Shown: positions 7,644-16,690 of the stretch, in pieces
Layout: every line of letters starts with the position of its first letter
Numbering within the stretch: position 1 is the first letter of the stretch
Source of the DNA: Amoebophrya sp. AT5.2
Lineage: Eukaryota > Sar > Dinophyceae > Syndiniales > Amoebophryaceae
Assembly: GCA_005223375.1 (NCBI GenBank)
Contig: RXOD01004834.1
Location: 1 to 17,907 of the forward strand
Direction of reading: 5' to 3'
Length of the DNA: 17,907 bases
The notes under the pieces: model-generated
The model's input: only the letters and a program-made list of their open reading frames with translations
Database searches by the model: none
Told to the model about the DNA's origin: nothing
Program-made: the position numbers and the translations under genes

Positions 7644-10600
7644 CTGGTCCCCCTCGGTTTAAAGGAACAACTAACTACAATACTAGCGAGTCAGAGTTCT
7701 AGGCCTACTAACTTAACAAAATAAAGGAAGGTCGAGGTCGAGGTGGTCGTGGGGTGAGGGTGACACAACTGCTTAGAAGCAGGTGCAGGCGTAGAGCTCC
7801 TAACACAAGCACGCTCTTGCATGCGCCATGGGTCATGAGCTCGCGCTTCCCGGAAGAACCTGATCCACGAGGCTAGACCACTAGTTGACCGGACCGGAGT
7901 ATGCCGGAGACGAAGACTTAAGACTAAGACATCGCTTGTTGAAGATACAAGTATCTGAACTCACATCATGCATTGTAGCCTTAATTCATCCTTCCACGAA
8001 ACGCGAGCACCTGTGGTCCTTTCTTCTTGCTGCCCTTCCCCTTGCCGCCCTTCCCCTTGCCCTTCACGCGCTTTACCTCCACGTCCAGGGCCGGCCAATC
8101 GTCCGGAGTCCCTCCTTTTGGTCGTGCTTTTCCCCACACCTGCTTCACGTCCACTTCCAAACCTGGCGCGGACCGTGCCCCCGCTAACCGGCCCCCGAGC
8201 GAGAGGTGCTGCCTGGCCTTTGACAGCACCGGGGCAGACTTCGGCCGCCCTTTGCTTTTTTTCCGCTTCACCTCTATGTCCAGGGCGGCCTTCCTTGCCC
8301 GTCGCTCCTGCTTCTCCACCCGCTTCGCGTGTCGGGCCTGTTTTCGCACCACGCGTTGCTTCCGCTCCGCCTCGGAGTCGGACTCACGCGGCGTCAGATT
8401 CGACACCAGTCCCGACTGCGTCATCTGCTTCTTGCGCAACTTCTTCTCCGCCTTGATGACGGCGTCGGGGATCATGAGAAGGCCGTTCTCGGCCCTTTTC
8501 ACCCGCACTTCCGCCGCGATGTACTTCCTTCCCAGGAAGCTCGGCGGCGTCACACCCAGCGGCTTCAGCAGTTTCTTGCGCACAAAGTCCTTCGCCGGGT
8601 TCAGGGCGGGGTGCTCGAGCAACGGGGTGTCGGGCGGTTCCCCCTCCTTTCGCACCACCGACACCAACCCCGCCTGCGCCTTGGCCTCCGCGATGATGTG
8701 CTCGTCAAAGATCCGGCGCTGCTCCGTATCCAGCTCCTGCAGTGCGATTTCGATCTCCGCGCCGCGAAGAGGGACCGCCGAATCAGCCGCCGCAAAGTCA
8801 AGTGCGCCGCTTTCGCCTTGCTGTCCGGCTTCGGAGTCCTCGGGGTCGCCGAGACGCTCGAGCAGCGCGTGAAAATCCTCGTCAATCCCTTCGATAACCG
8901 CATCGCGCTTGCTCGTTCCTGATGCCTTCGCATCGTCTACTACGTCGCTCTTCTTGAGAATGACCGCGAGACGGTCGCGAAGGTCGTGCACATCGGCGTC
9001 AATCTTCTTCGTGTTCCGGATTATGCTGGCGGTATCAGTTTTGCCACCCTTGCCACCCTGCGTCTCGACGATAACCGCGGCCCGGTCCTGGAGCCGACGA
9101 AGAAACTCCTCGATATTCTTCTGCGTCGGCTCTTCCTCGTCCTGTGTCTTCGGGGTCTCTTCGAGCACGATCTTCGCGAAACGGTCGCGAAGACCACGAA
9201 TTTCACCGTCGGCTTTGCTCGCGGACGCTCTTCTTGCCTTTTCTTTACCTTTTCCTTTTCCCTCCATCGTGGTTGTGTTTGCGACGATTTCCATGACGCG
9301 CTGGGGCAGGCCACGAGCCTCTGACTCAACCTTGCTTATCGCTTTCTCGTTAACGTTATCTTCCTCGGCCATCTTTTCGCGCAGAGAAGCAAGAAGCTCG
9401 TCCGTTATCTTCTGCATTTCTTCATCTGCATCTGTGAACGAAGTTGCGTCCCCGATGATTTCTGCGACAACGCGCTCGCGAAGATTTTTCATTTCCTCTT
9501 CGAGAAGATTGTTCATTGCAGCTTCCTCGCCATCGTCGGTTCCCTTCCTCGCCTTCGATAGTACAAGGATTTCCGCCACGCGGCCAGGCAGGCTCCGCGC
9601 CTCTGCGTCGATCATCGCCAGCGCGTCTTCCTTGTCCTCCGGCTCGTTTACAGCTTCCGTGACCCGGTCGCGCAGGCGCCCCAGAAAGTCGTCCACCATT
9701 TTCCTGGCCTCTTCCTCATCCTTGCTCCGTCCGATGATCTCGGAGACACGACCCTGGAGACCGCGGATTTCGTCACCCAGTTCCTCCAGCACAGCCTCTT
9801 CTACTTCTTCTTGCTTGGAGTTGTTGTCCTTATCCGCAGTTTTAGTACTTCTCGCGAAGATCTCGTTCGTGCGGTCCCGAACGCCGCGAACCTCGACATC
9901 AAGCTTCCGGCCCGCCTCAACTTTTTCCTCCAGCTGGCCGGCGATCTGCTTGCTGCGCTCTCGCAGGCCAGCGAAGTCCGCGTCCAGCTTCCTCATCCCG
10001 TCTGCGGCCTGCCTACCTTTGGGCTTCCCGAGGACTTGCGTAACGCGGTCGCGCAGACCGCGCACCTCCACGACAAATCTGTTTGCCGGTCCCTGTGCCG
10101 GTGGTTTTTTATGCGGCGCGGTCATTTTCGCGGTAATCGCCGTGAACCGACCCGGAAGACCGCGAGCCTCTGCGCCGATTTTCTTCATCTTCGCCGCAGC
10201 CTCCGCGTCCTTGTTCGCCGCAAGGATTTCCGTCGCGCGGTCGCGTAGCCGGGGAAGAAAGTCCCCGACCGCTTCCCGCATCGCCGCCTCTTCCTCCTCA
10301 GTGCGCCCGGTGATTTCCGTGGCGCGTTCGTGCAGGCCGCGAAGAAACGCGTCGATTACTTCCGGCGTCACCTCCTCTCTCTTCTCGATTATTTTGCTGG
10401 TGACTTCGGTCGTGACGCGGGCGTGCAAGCCACGTATTTCTTCCTTAAGTTTGTCCACCGCCTCGTCCTTATCCTCGGCCTCCGCGATGATTTCTACGGC
10501 GCGACTGGGTAGGCGACGAGCCTCTGCTTCAATTTTGTTTATCACCTCCGCGTGGTCGTCCTCCGTTGCGGGAACGGTTTCCGTGAGGACCTGGTCACGC

Positions 10601-13600
10601 AGACGGCCAAGAAAGTCATCGATTGCTCCCCCCATCGACGCTTCTTCTTCGTCGCGCTTGGACCCCTGGCTAGTCATCTCCGTGACACGCTTGCGAAGAC
10701 CACGGATTTCACGGTCGAGTTTGTTCACTGCGTCTTTTGCATCCTTCTTGTTCATGTTCTCGCCGCCGGTGATTTCCGTGACGCGCTCGCGCAGACCATG
10801 GATTTCGCCATCAAGTTTGTTCACAGCCTCGTCTCTGCCCTTTACTTTCACGCTGACTTCAAGGACGCGACTGGGCAGACGTAGGCCACTGGCCTCTGCC
10901 TCAATCTTCTTCATCGCCTCTTCGCTATCATCGGAGTTGGTGACTATTTCGGTGACGCGCTCACGTAGGCGACCAAGAAAACCGTCAACGGCTTCTTTCG
11001 CCAACTCTTCCTCGTCATGCTTGGGCGGTGTCCCGATGATTTGCGTGAGACTCTTGCGCAGATCGCGGATTTCGCTGTCGATTTTGTTTCTCGCGGCTGC
11101 TGCATCCTTGGTCTTTCTCCGGCCAGTAATTTCCGTGACGCGCTCACGCAAGCCACTGATTTCTTGATCAAGTTTTTTCAGTGCCTTGTCTTTCTTCCCA
11201 GCCTTCGCCTTGACTTGAATTTCGATGATGCGATTGGGCAGGCTGCGAGCCTCTGCGTCAATCTTCTTCATCGCCTCTTTGTTATCCTCGGCCGTCGCGA
11301 TGGTATCCGTGACCAGTTCACGTAGGCGACTAAGAAAGTCGTTGACAATTCTTCTCACCACCTCTGCCTCATCCGGTGGTGGGCCCCCAATCCTCTCCCC
11401 CGTGGCCGCACGGTCGCGCAGACCACGGACTTCGCCGTCGATTTCCTTCATCGCGGCTTCTACATCCTTCTCCTCCGTCTTCCCGGCGAGAATTTCCGAA
11501 ACGCTCTTGCGCAAGGCTTGCGTGTCACGATCAAGCGCTTTCACCGCCGCGTCTTTCTCCTTGGTTTTCGCGTCGACTTCCTCCACGCGCCCGCGCAGCA
11601 CGCTAACCTTCCCATCAAGTTTTTTCCCCGCTTTGTTCTGTTTATCGCTATCCTCGACCTTCCCTACGATTTTCGTGACGCGCTCGCCCAGCCCGCGAAG
11701 CGCGCTGTCCACGGCTTTCTGCGTCTCCTTTTTTTTGCCGACATTCTCCGCGATGATTTCCGCGAACCGCCCGCGCAGATCCTCAACTTCGGTGTCGATT
11801 TTTTTCACGGCCTCTTGTTGCAAAAGCTCGGCTTCTTTCGACATCCTGCCGGACCTGCGTTTTGCGGAGGCGCGCCGTCCGCCCGGGCCGCCGCCGCGAC
11901 CCCTTGGATCAACATCTTCAAGATCATTCAAGAAGCGCTGTATATCCGCCGATTCTTCTTTTTCTTCTTTATCGAGAATAGCCGTAACGCGTGCGGGCAG
12001 CGCGTGAAACTCCGCATCCACCTTTTTCATCGTTTCTTCTTTCTTCTTTTCCCGCGACGACGCAGTGCTGCTGCTGTCCCCCACGCTGCTGCTTCTGATG
12101 ATTTCCGCCACGCGCTCGCGCAGCGCTTGGGTCTCTGTGCCCATCTCCGCTATAGCCTCCTTTTTTTCCTTCTCCTCCATGATGATTTCTGCCACGCGCT
12201 CCGGAAGCGCCCCGATTTCCGCATCCACTTCTTTGATCGCCTGTTCCAGCTCTAGTTTTTGCTTATCCTGATCCCCCGCGTCCCGAACGGCCTCCAGCTT
12301 CTTCGCGAGGGTTTCCCGCACTTTGTCACGCAGCAGGCGGACTTCCGCGTCGGCCTTGTTCCGCGCCTCGTCTTTGTCTTCGAATTTCTCTGCAATCGAC
12401 TCCAGCATCCGCGCGCCCAGTCCCCGAATGTCCCCTGCGGCTCTTTTCGCTTCCTCCTGCAGTGTGTCCAGTCCCCCGCCGCCCTCGCTAGCATCATCTC
12501 CCCTACTTTCGCGGATGGTCGCTCCAATTTTGTCGATCGCTTCCTTCACTACGTGGTCTCGGAACCGTTTGCCCCGCGAAGTGGCCGGCTTGATCTGGAG
12601 CGTGCCGTCCTTCTTTTCGACCAGCCACACGTCGACGTTGCGCTTTTCGACTACCACCTTCTCCGCCAGATCTATCGCCTCTTTCGCCTCCAGCACTGTC
12701 TCGGCGCAGAACTTCTTGCCCCGCTCGTCCCGCATGTCCAGCTCCGTCACGGCGTCCGTCGGGCCCCGCACCGTGACGTCGTCGTCGTCCTCCACCATCG
12801 CCCGCCGCACCACCGCGTCGCGGAACTCCCTTCCTTAGAGAGACAAAAAATAGTGAGTCAGGGTCGTGGTTTGGTTTTGTCATCGGCGAGGCCTGAAACA
12901 GATGGCGGAGACGCTGATCAATCTGGTTTTGTCATCCCCCATCTGAAGCAATAGCTCGACACACTCTAGAGAAGGCAGCCACAGCCTGGCCAACAGGACT
13001 ACAACTCGAGTGAGACTAGACCGGCTTGATCGGGGTACGGGTAGAGGAGTACTCCCAGACTAGACGCAATCGCAAGCAGGAAGCCACTTGCTTCGAGTCC
13101 AAGCCTCCAGGGCCTCCCTACATCGAGGGAGCGAAATATGAGTGAGGGTCGAAGTTAGGGCCTGGCTCGCGTATGGTGACAATTCCAAACTTCGAGCCGA
13201 ACTCACATTATTTGCACCCTTAACTTCCCCTGTCCGTGAGGGGCTTGATGTCCAGGTCCAGCGCTTGGTTTCCTTCGGGTCGGATCCCCTCGATCAGCAA
13301 CACATCCAGCCCCGTTTCGTCGATCGAATCCTCCTCGTCGGAAGAGCTATCATCCACCTCCCGCGCAGCTCCCGCGCGGGACCAATCGGGGTCCGGCTTC
13401 TCCTTGCCCTCCTCGCGGAACAGAGCCGCCTCGACCTTCTGCAGAGTCATCTCCAGCACGTCCACGTCGTCGGGCTCGATGAGATCAGCCACATCCACGG
13501 CGGACTCGATCTCCTCGACGATTTCCGCCAGCCGGTCCGCGCGCTCCTGGGAGAACGCTTCATTGCGGTCGAACGCCTCGCGAACAAGCCTGTCCCGCTC

Positions 13601-15922
13601 CTCGTCGTAGGCCGCGTGCTTCAGCAGCATGGGGTTGTCGCCTTCGGCCGCGGTTTTCTTCAGCAGTTGCTTCATCCGGATCTTGTCCGCGTCGCGACCG
13701 TCGTCGGACGCGTCGCTGTCGAGGCCGAGCGTCCGGAGCAGCCGCGGCGCGACGACGTCGGTGGCCGTCTCCTGCGCGCGGTCGGCGAGCTTCGAAAGCG
13801 CGGGCCGGGCGGTGTCCTGCAGAAACTTGGCCGAATCGTCGAACGCATCCGCGAGTTTTTGTTTGTAGCCGGGAGAGAACGCCTCCAGCGCCTCGTCGCC
13901 GGCCTGCTGCAGATTCTCGAACACAGACTTCTCGGGTTCCTCGTCCTCTTCCTCGTCGCTCCCTCCATCGTCTCCACCATCAGCACCTTTTTTCTTTTTC
14001 GTCTTCGTCGCGCGCTTCTTGCGCTTTTTCGGGGGGACGAACAGCGCCTCCGTGCCGTCGAACGCGTTCGCTTGGGGCATCCCCAAATCCTCGTTCAGCT
14101 GCGCCAGCTTCTTCTGCAATTTTTGCCGCTCCTGCAGCAGCTCCAGCGTCGACTTTTGCTTCTTCTTTTTCGCTGATTTGCTGTCCTCGTCGTCACCTGC
14201 TTCTTGTTCTCCTTCACTGTCCGTGTCCGCGGGCTTGATCCCACCGACTTCTTGTTCCTCCTGCTGCTCGTCTTTTGCACTAGCGCTTTTCCCCTTGCCA
14301 CCGCCCTTGTTGCCGAGGGGCGCGATCGTGCGTAGTCGGTTTTTGTCCTCCTCCCGTACCAAAGGGTCGCGGACGCCCAGTTTATCCAGCGCCTCATCCA
14401 TCACCATGCGAGCCAGCGCGTCGTGGTCGTTCAGGTCCGGGTACTTGTTGGGCTTTTCCGCATCCGGAAACAACCCGATTCCCTGCGCGTAGTCAAGTTC
14501 CAGCCCCTGCAGATCCCCCGTGTCAAAGAGTCGTGCATCAACGTCTTCGGTTCCTCCTGGTCCAGACGCTGCACCGCCGGAAGAACGTCCTCGACGACGG
14601 CGGGGCCTATCAAGAGCTGCTTGCTCCAGCAGGCTGTCGTAATCCACGACGAGGCCCTGGGCCTTCAGCTCCCGGTCAACCTCGCTGAGCAAAGAAGACT
14701 CGCCGGAGCTGTGTTGCTCGTCCCTCATCAGGGCGCGGCGACTTCTGGAAGAACTTCCTCTTTCGTATCCGTCGCGCTCGCGGTGGTGGTCCTTTTTGTG
14801 CTTCTTGTCCTTCTTGTGCCTGTGGTGGCGATGCTCGTGCGCTTCATCGTCATCCTCTTGGTCGTATGCACGCTCTGTCCTGTCTCGCTTTTTCTTTTTT
14901 CGATCTTCGCGTCTAGAAGGTGATAGCTCATCAGCATTTTCTTCTTCTGCCCCAGCGTTGCTCGGATCCTCGCTATCCCTGTCGCGGCGCCGCCGCCGGC
15001 TTGATTTTTTCTTTTTCCCCAAGCCCTCCTGGTCGCGGTCGCGATTACGACGGGGGCCACCATCCTCGTAGTCCCCTTCTTCCGGGTGCAACGGATTCTC
15101 GTCCAGCTCAACACGTTCGCCCAGAGCCCAATTCATCGCATTCACCTCGTCATAGCCGCTATCGTATTCTCTCGCTTGCTGCCACTGCTCCACGTTCATC
15201 TCCCACTGCTCAGCGGGGTAGGATGCCTGTTCCAGAGAAATCATGTTAGCACTGGGAGGAGAGTTAGACTTTCGTCCTTGCTGGTAGTTTCCTTGCATCT
15301 CATTTCCCATCGTCTTCCCTCTCAGCCCGGATTTACCCATCAGCGCGTCGCCGCCCAAGGCAGATTTACCGCCCTTCATCATCATGCCACCGCCGATCGC
15401 GCCCTTCTTGCCCATCGCGCCCCCACCGTCCTTGGCGCCCTTGCTCATCGTGTCATAATGATGGTCCCCTTTCGCGCCCTTGCCCATGATGATCGCACCA
15501 ACGGCCTTCGCTTTCGCGCCCTTGCTAATCGTGTCGTGATAATCTTCATCGTCGTCGGTGTCGTAAAAAAGAAAGTTCGACTTGGAGCTTCTTGATCTTG
15601 ATTTTGATTTCCGTTTTCTGGTGGAGGACCTGGACGTCGCTCTCCCTCTAGACCTAGATCTTGCAGCTCCCGCGGGAAAATCTAAATCTTCTCTCTGGTG
15701 TGACCCTGCCTGCTCCTCCTCCTGGCCGCTCGCATGGTGGAGGTGGCTCCATGAAGTTGCCGAAGCCAGAAAGACGGTCGGGCAATCCCATGGGCGCTTC
15801 GAAAAGTCGACTCCCTGGTCAGGCTCAGGGTCAGCGTCAGAGTCTTCACCGTCTTCATCGTCCTCTCCTTCGGGCGCCATTGAGGAGGTGTTCTTGGCCG
15901 GATGAAGATATCGCGTCGTCAT
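4104..15922 (-). CDS. Predicted giant three-exon gene (about 3,686 aa repeat protein with PDZ-like C-terminus)
   Basis: Exons are 15922-13225, 12833-8011 and 7643-4104, together 11,061 nt or 3,687 codons with the stop. Three long ORFs here could be separate genes, but the second and third have no ATG at their 5' ends (first ATG at 12798 in the second, about 75 codons in for the third). Both gaps have GT-AG borders with matching phases: GGGGAA|GTTAAG...TCTCTAAG|GAAG (phase 1) and CCACAG|GTGCTC...GACCAG|GATCCG (phase 0). Protein modules continue across both joints. Predicted order: a disordered RS/Lys/Asp/Glu-rich head (1-880), three FRDxVV modules, about 35 helical repeats, a basic KR region, ALDVEVKR-KGKGK repeats, P-x-x-LF repeats around a 20-residue tandem array, an uncharacterised centre, and a PDZ-like domain. 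No signal peptide or membrane span is seen. Function is unknown; a large scaffold is inferred. Confidence 0.75.
4560..4960 (-). other. PDZ-like domain near the C-terminus of the giant protein
   Basis: YPLGMRVD could be the GLGF-type carboxylate-binding loop. It is followed by GFVEGFTSRFGLAVQW and then by VQLGDRLVAVDDELVEDG, which matches the GDxIxxVNG core of PDZ domains. The last strand would be TCQLLLRRTRG. Between the core and the last strand lies an insert of some 50 residues rich in Lys, Glu and Ser, unusual for a PDZ domain. Binding of short C-terminal peptides is the known role of the family; the partner here is unknown. Confidence 0.55.
6320..7470 (-). repeat. Composite protein repeat: VPDALFDEIVxRIKRG units
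   Basis: Six related helical units are visible: VPDALFDEVLKVLKG, VPDAVFHMIDRIRS, VPDALFDEIVLRIKRG, IPEGLFNLVLNIRQK, IPAALFDEIVRVKKG and IPEDLFNVLLNIRKK. Two classes alternate: one follows EPP[VL] and carries LFDE, the other follows EVxLxDIP and carries LFNxxLNIR. Between them lies [AE]xVRIKRGxPPRP. A composite unit of both halves occurs about three times, the last copy decaying into TELVQTKKGRPRL. A divergent copy (AAEVRVKRAENGLLMIPDAV) lies near the end of exon 2 at about 8440-8525. Confidence 0.7.
6643..6915 (-). repeat. In-frame 60-bp tandem repeat (RDDTPEGRKGVKKGGKGKGG)
   Basis: Four nearly identical units at 6664-6720 (57 bp), 6721-6780, 6781-6840 and 6841-6900 are flanked by partial units on both sides. 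Each encodes a 20-residue unit with a TPEGRKG core followed by a Lys-Gly tail. Sequence differences are a few point changes and one missing codon, so the expansion is recent compared with the diverged LF repeats around it. The array splits the LF repeats three and three. Confidence 0.95.
7644..8010 (-). other. Intron B of the giant gene, candidate introner element
   Basis: On the minus strand it begins CACAG|GTGCTCGCG and ends GGGGACCAG|GATCC; 367 nt, phase 0. GGACCA(C)AG occurs on both sides of the intron as an imperfect direct repeat. Inverted motifs lie about 40 nt inside both ends: ATGATGTGAGTTCAG (minus strand, 7969-7955) and, on the plus strand, AGCGAGTCAG (7684-7693). The region near the donor, TTAAGGCTACAATGCATGATGTGAGTTC, resembles the start of intron A. 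A stem AGATAC/GTATCT lies at 7943-7956. Without splicing, the exon 3 frame would have to start without an ATG. Confidence 0.7.
8011..12833 (-). CDS. Exon 2 of the giant gene: about 35 helical repeats
   Basis: The open frame starts just after a TAA inside the pyrimidine-TAAG acceptor. The first ATG in frame is at 12798, while coding-like sequence (REFRDAVVRRAM) already lies upstream of it. That segment aligns with KRFRDHVVKEAI about 75 residues further on, so the exon starts before the ATG. From about 12360 to 8840 runs an array of charged amphipathic units with the pattern K-[IL]-D-x-E-[AI]-R-x-L-[RP]-x-R-[VA]-x-E-I. Then follow an Arg/Lys-rich segment (QARHAKRVEKQERRARKA), one divergent copy of the IPDA repeat of exon 3, and three ALDxEVKR repeats ending in KGKGKGGKGKG. 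Read alone the frame stops at 7981. The array is predicted helical; no named family was recognised. Confidence 0.8.
8840..12360 (-). repeat. Degenerate helical protein repeat array (~30-aa units, ~120-aa superperiod)
   Basis: About 35 units of 28-40 residues were counted by eye. Three classes are seen. The LP class (EARxLPxR) has 8 copies, the FL class (DFLxRLRxRxTE) has 8 copies, and the GLR class (EIRGLRxRVTEI) makes up most of the rest. In six of eight cases an FL unit is directly followed by an LP unit. Successive FL units begin near 11345, 10990, 10626 and 10270, about 118-122 codons apart, which indicates a four-unit superrepeat of roughly 360 bp. The order becomes irregular after about 10240. 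The repeats are clear in protein and diverged in DNA, so they are old. Confidence 0.8.
12834..13224 (-). other. Intron A of the giant gene, candidate introner element
   Basis: On the minus strand it begins GTTAAGGGTGC and ends TATTTTTTGTCTCTCTAAG, a strong polypyrimidine acceptor. Length is 391 nt and phase is 1. TAAGG occurs at both ends as a direct repeat. About 15 nt inside each end lie inverted motifs: AATGTGAGTTCGG (13209-13197) and, on the plus strand, AATAGTGAGTCAG (12849-12861). Inside are an imperfect 19-21 bp hairpin (13138-13156 against 13188-13208, core TCGAAGTT/AACTTCGA), a duplicated GGTTTTGTCATC (12873-12884 and 12925-12936), and a 6-bp stem CTCCCT/AGGGAG (13114-13131). All frames contain stops. 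The alternative reading is plain intergenic sequence between two genes. Confidence 0.7.
13225..15922 (-). CDS. Exon 1 of the giant gene: disordered, charged head
   Basis: The ATG at 15922 follows an in-frame TAG four codons upstream; a second Met at 15880 (MAPEGEDDEDGED) is an alternative start. In order come an acidic start; an RS/RK stretch near residues 89-115; a Met-Gly-Lys-rich stretch at about 129-211 with DT[IM]SKGAK and MGKGAK repeated; a charged KKRDR/HEHRHHRHKK segment near 337-384; a short coiled-coil-like piece (LLQERQKLQKKLAQLNEDLG) near 597-617; and a strongly basic KKRKKRATKTKKKKG near 630-645 that could be a nuclear localisation signal. The C-terminal part is acidic helical sequence ending ALDLDIKPLTDRG. 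Read alone the ORF stops at 13220, just after the donor at 13224. If the join is wrong, this is a free-standing 900-residue protein. Confidence 0.8.
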
Positions 15923-15923
15923 A

Positions 15924-15993
15924 CTGGAGCTCTACTTGTGGCGCAGATGATGGGCCGGAACCAGATTGATACAAATTCGTAAAAAAAGAAAAG
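15924..15993 (-). promoter_or_regulatory. Candidate trans-splice acceptor region for the giant gene
   Basis: On the minus strand the tract CTTTTCTTTTTTT (15993-15981) is followed by AG sites at CCACAAG (15935) and CTCCAG (15924), the latter one base before the ATG at 15922. This is the arrangement expected of a 3' splice site that could receive a spliced leader. A cis intron cannot be excluded from sequence alone. Confidence 0.35.
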
Positions 15994-16659
15994 TTTGTTT
16001 ATAACAAGTTCGGTGCTGCTACTGCAGCTGCAGCTGCACAGTTGAGTCTTATTCTAGTGCGTGGGAGTAATCCTAATCGTAAAGTAAACGTAAAGCACTA
16101 GTTGTAGCTCTACTAGCTGTACATCTAAATTGTAAACAAGGATGACGTTGATGATCACGGGCATTTTTTTCTTCCTCATTCGTCTTTGGTTTCACTGTCA
16201 TGCTGTCGAGCGAGCGTCGCGATACACGAAGCAGACCCTGATCCACCCCCGCCCGGAGAAACATGCGCCACGCCCTCGCCCCGGATTGCCCACTTGGATG
16301 GAGTTTGTACAACTTGTGCTCTCCACCTCCACGGTGATCAAACAAAGTCCTCGATGCTCCCGGCCGTGAACCTCCAGACGACACCCGGCAGCTTTACTTT
16401 TGAATCAATTTGCGCCGGGTTCTTGTGTCCTCATCCGATGCAATTACACTTAGCGCGGGTAGCTGCTCCATTCAGAACGATGATGATGTTGGCCTCAAAT
16501 TCAAAAGCCAAACAGAATTCATATAGTACATCTCCATTGTAAATTGCGTTGTGAATGTGGATCATGTGGTTTACTGAGGCGAGGCTAGTCCTAGTCCGCA
16601 GTGCGCAGTATACAAAAACACTGTGTTTCTTACTGGGGTGGAGAAACGGAAGTATGCAG

Positions 16660-16690
16660 CTGCCTACATACATGTTTACATTGTAGGCAG
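16660..16690. repeat. Perfect 9-bp inverted repeat with 13-nt loop
   Basis: CTGCCTACA (16660-16668) and TGTAGGCAG (16682-16690) are exact reverse complements around the loop TACATGTTTACAT. A second short pair, GAAAC/GTTTC (16643-16647 and 16695-16699), lies outside. It falls about 90 bp past the stop of the rightmost gene, in its expected 3' untranslated region. It may be a 3' RNA structure or chance. Confidence 0.5.

Noticed and set aside
8909..11167. 752-codon plus-strand ORF
   Set aside because: It is antisense to the helical repeat array. Its Ser/Arg-rich composition is the reverse complement of Glu/Arg/Asp-rich repeats, and it shows no domain.
12798..12813. GTG at 12813 or ATG at 12798 as start of a separate repeat-protein gene
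   Set aside because: Coding-like sequence homologous to a downstream module already exists upstream of both, and a strong splice acceptor precedes it. The ATG remains possible only if the splice is disproved.
12503..12883. Minus-strand ORF with an ATG at 12883 (MTKPNHDPDSLFF)
   Set aside because: It runs through the polypyrimidine acceptor and then out of frame with the repeat array into Gly/Arg-rich shadow sequence.
16023..16038. 16-bp palindrome TGCAGCTGCAGCTGCA
   Set aside because: It is a simple GCTGCA repeat, which is automatically palindromic; no second copy or flanking structure supports a protein-binding site.
16073..16673. Two short minus-strand ORFs (16073-16384, 16431-16673)
   Set aside because: No recognisable motif or coding composition, and length is within chance expectation for a gene-free spacer.
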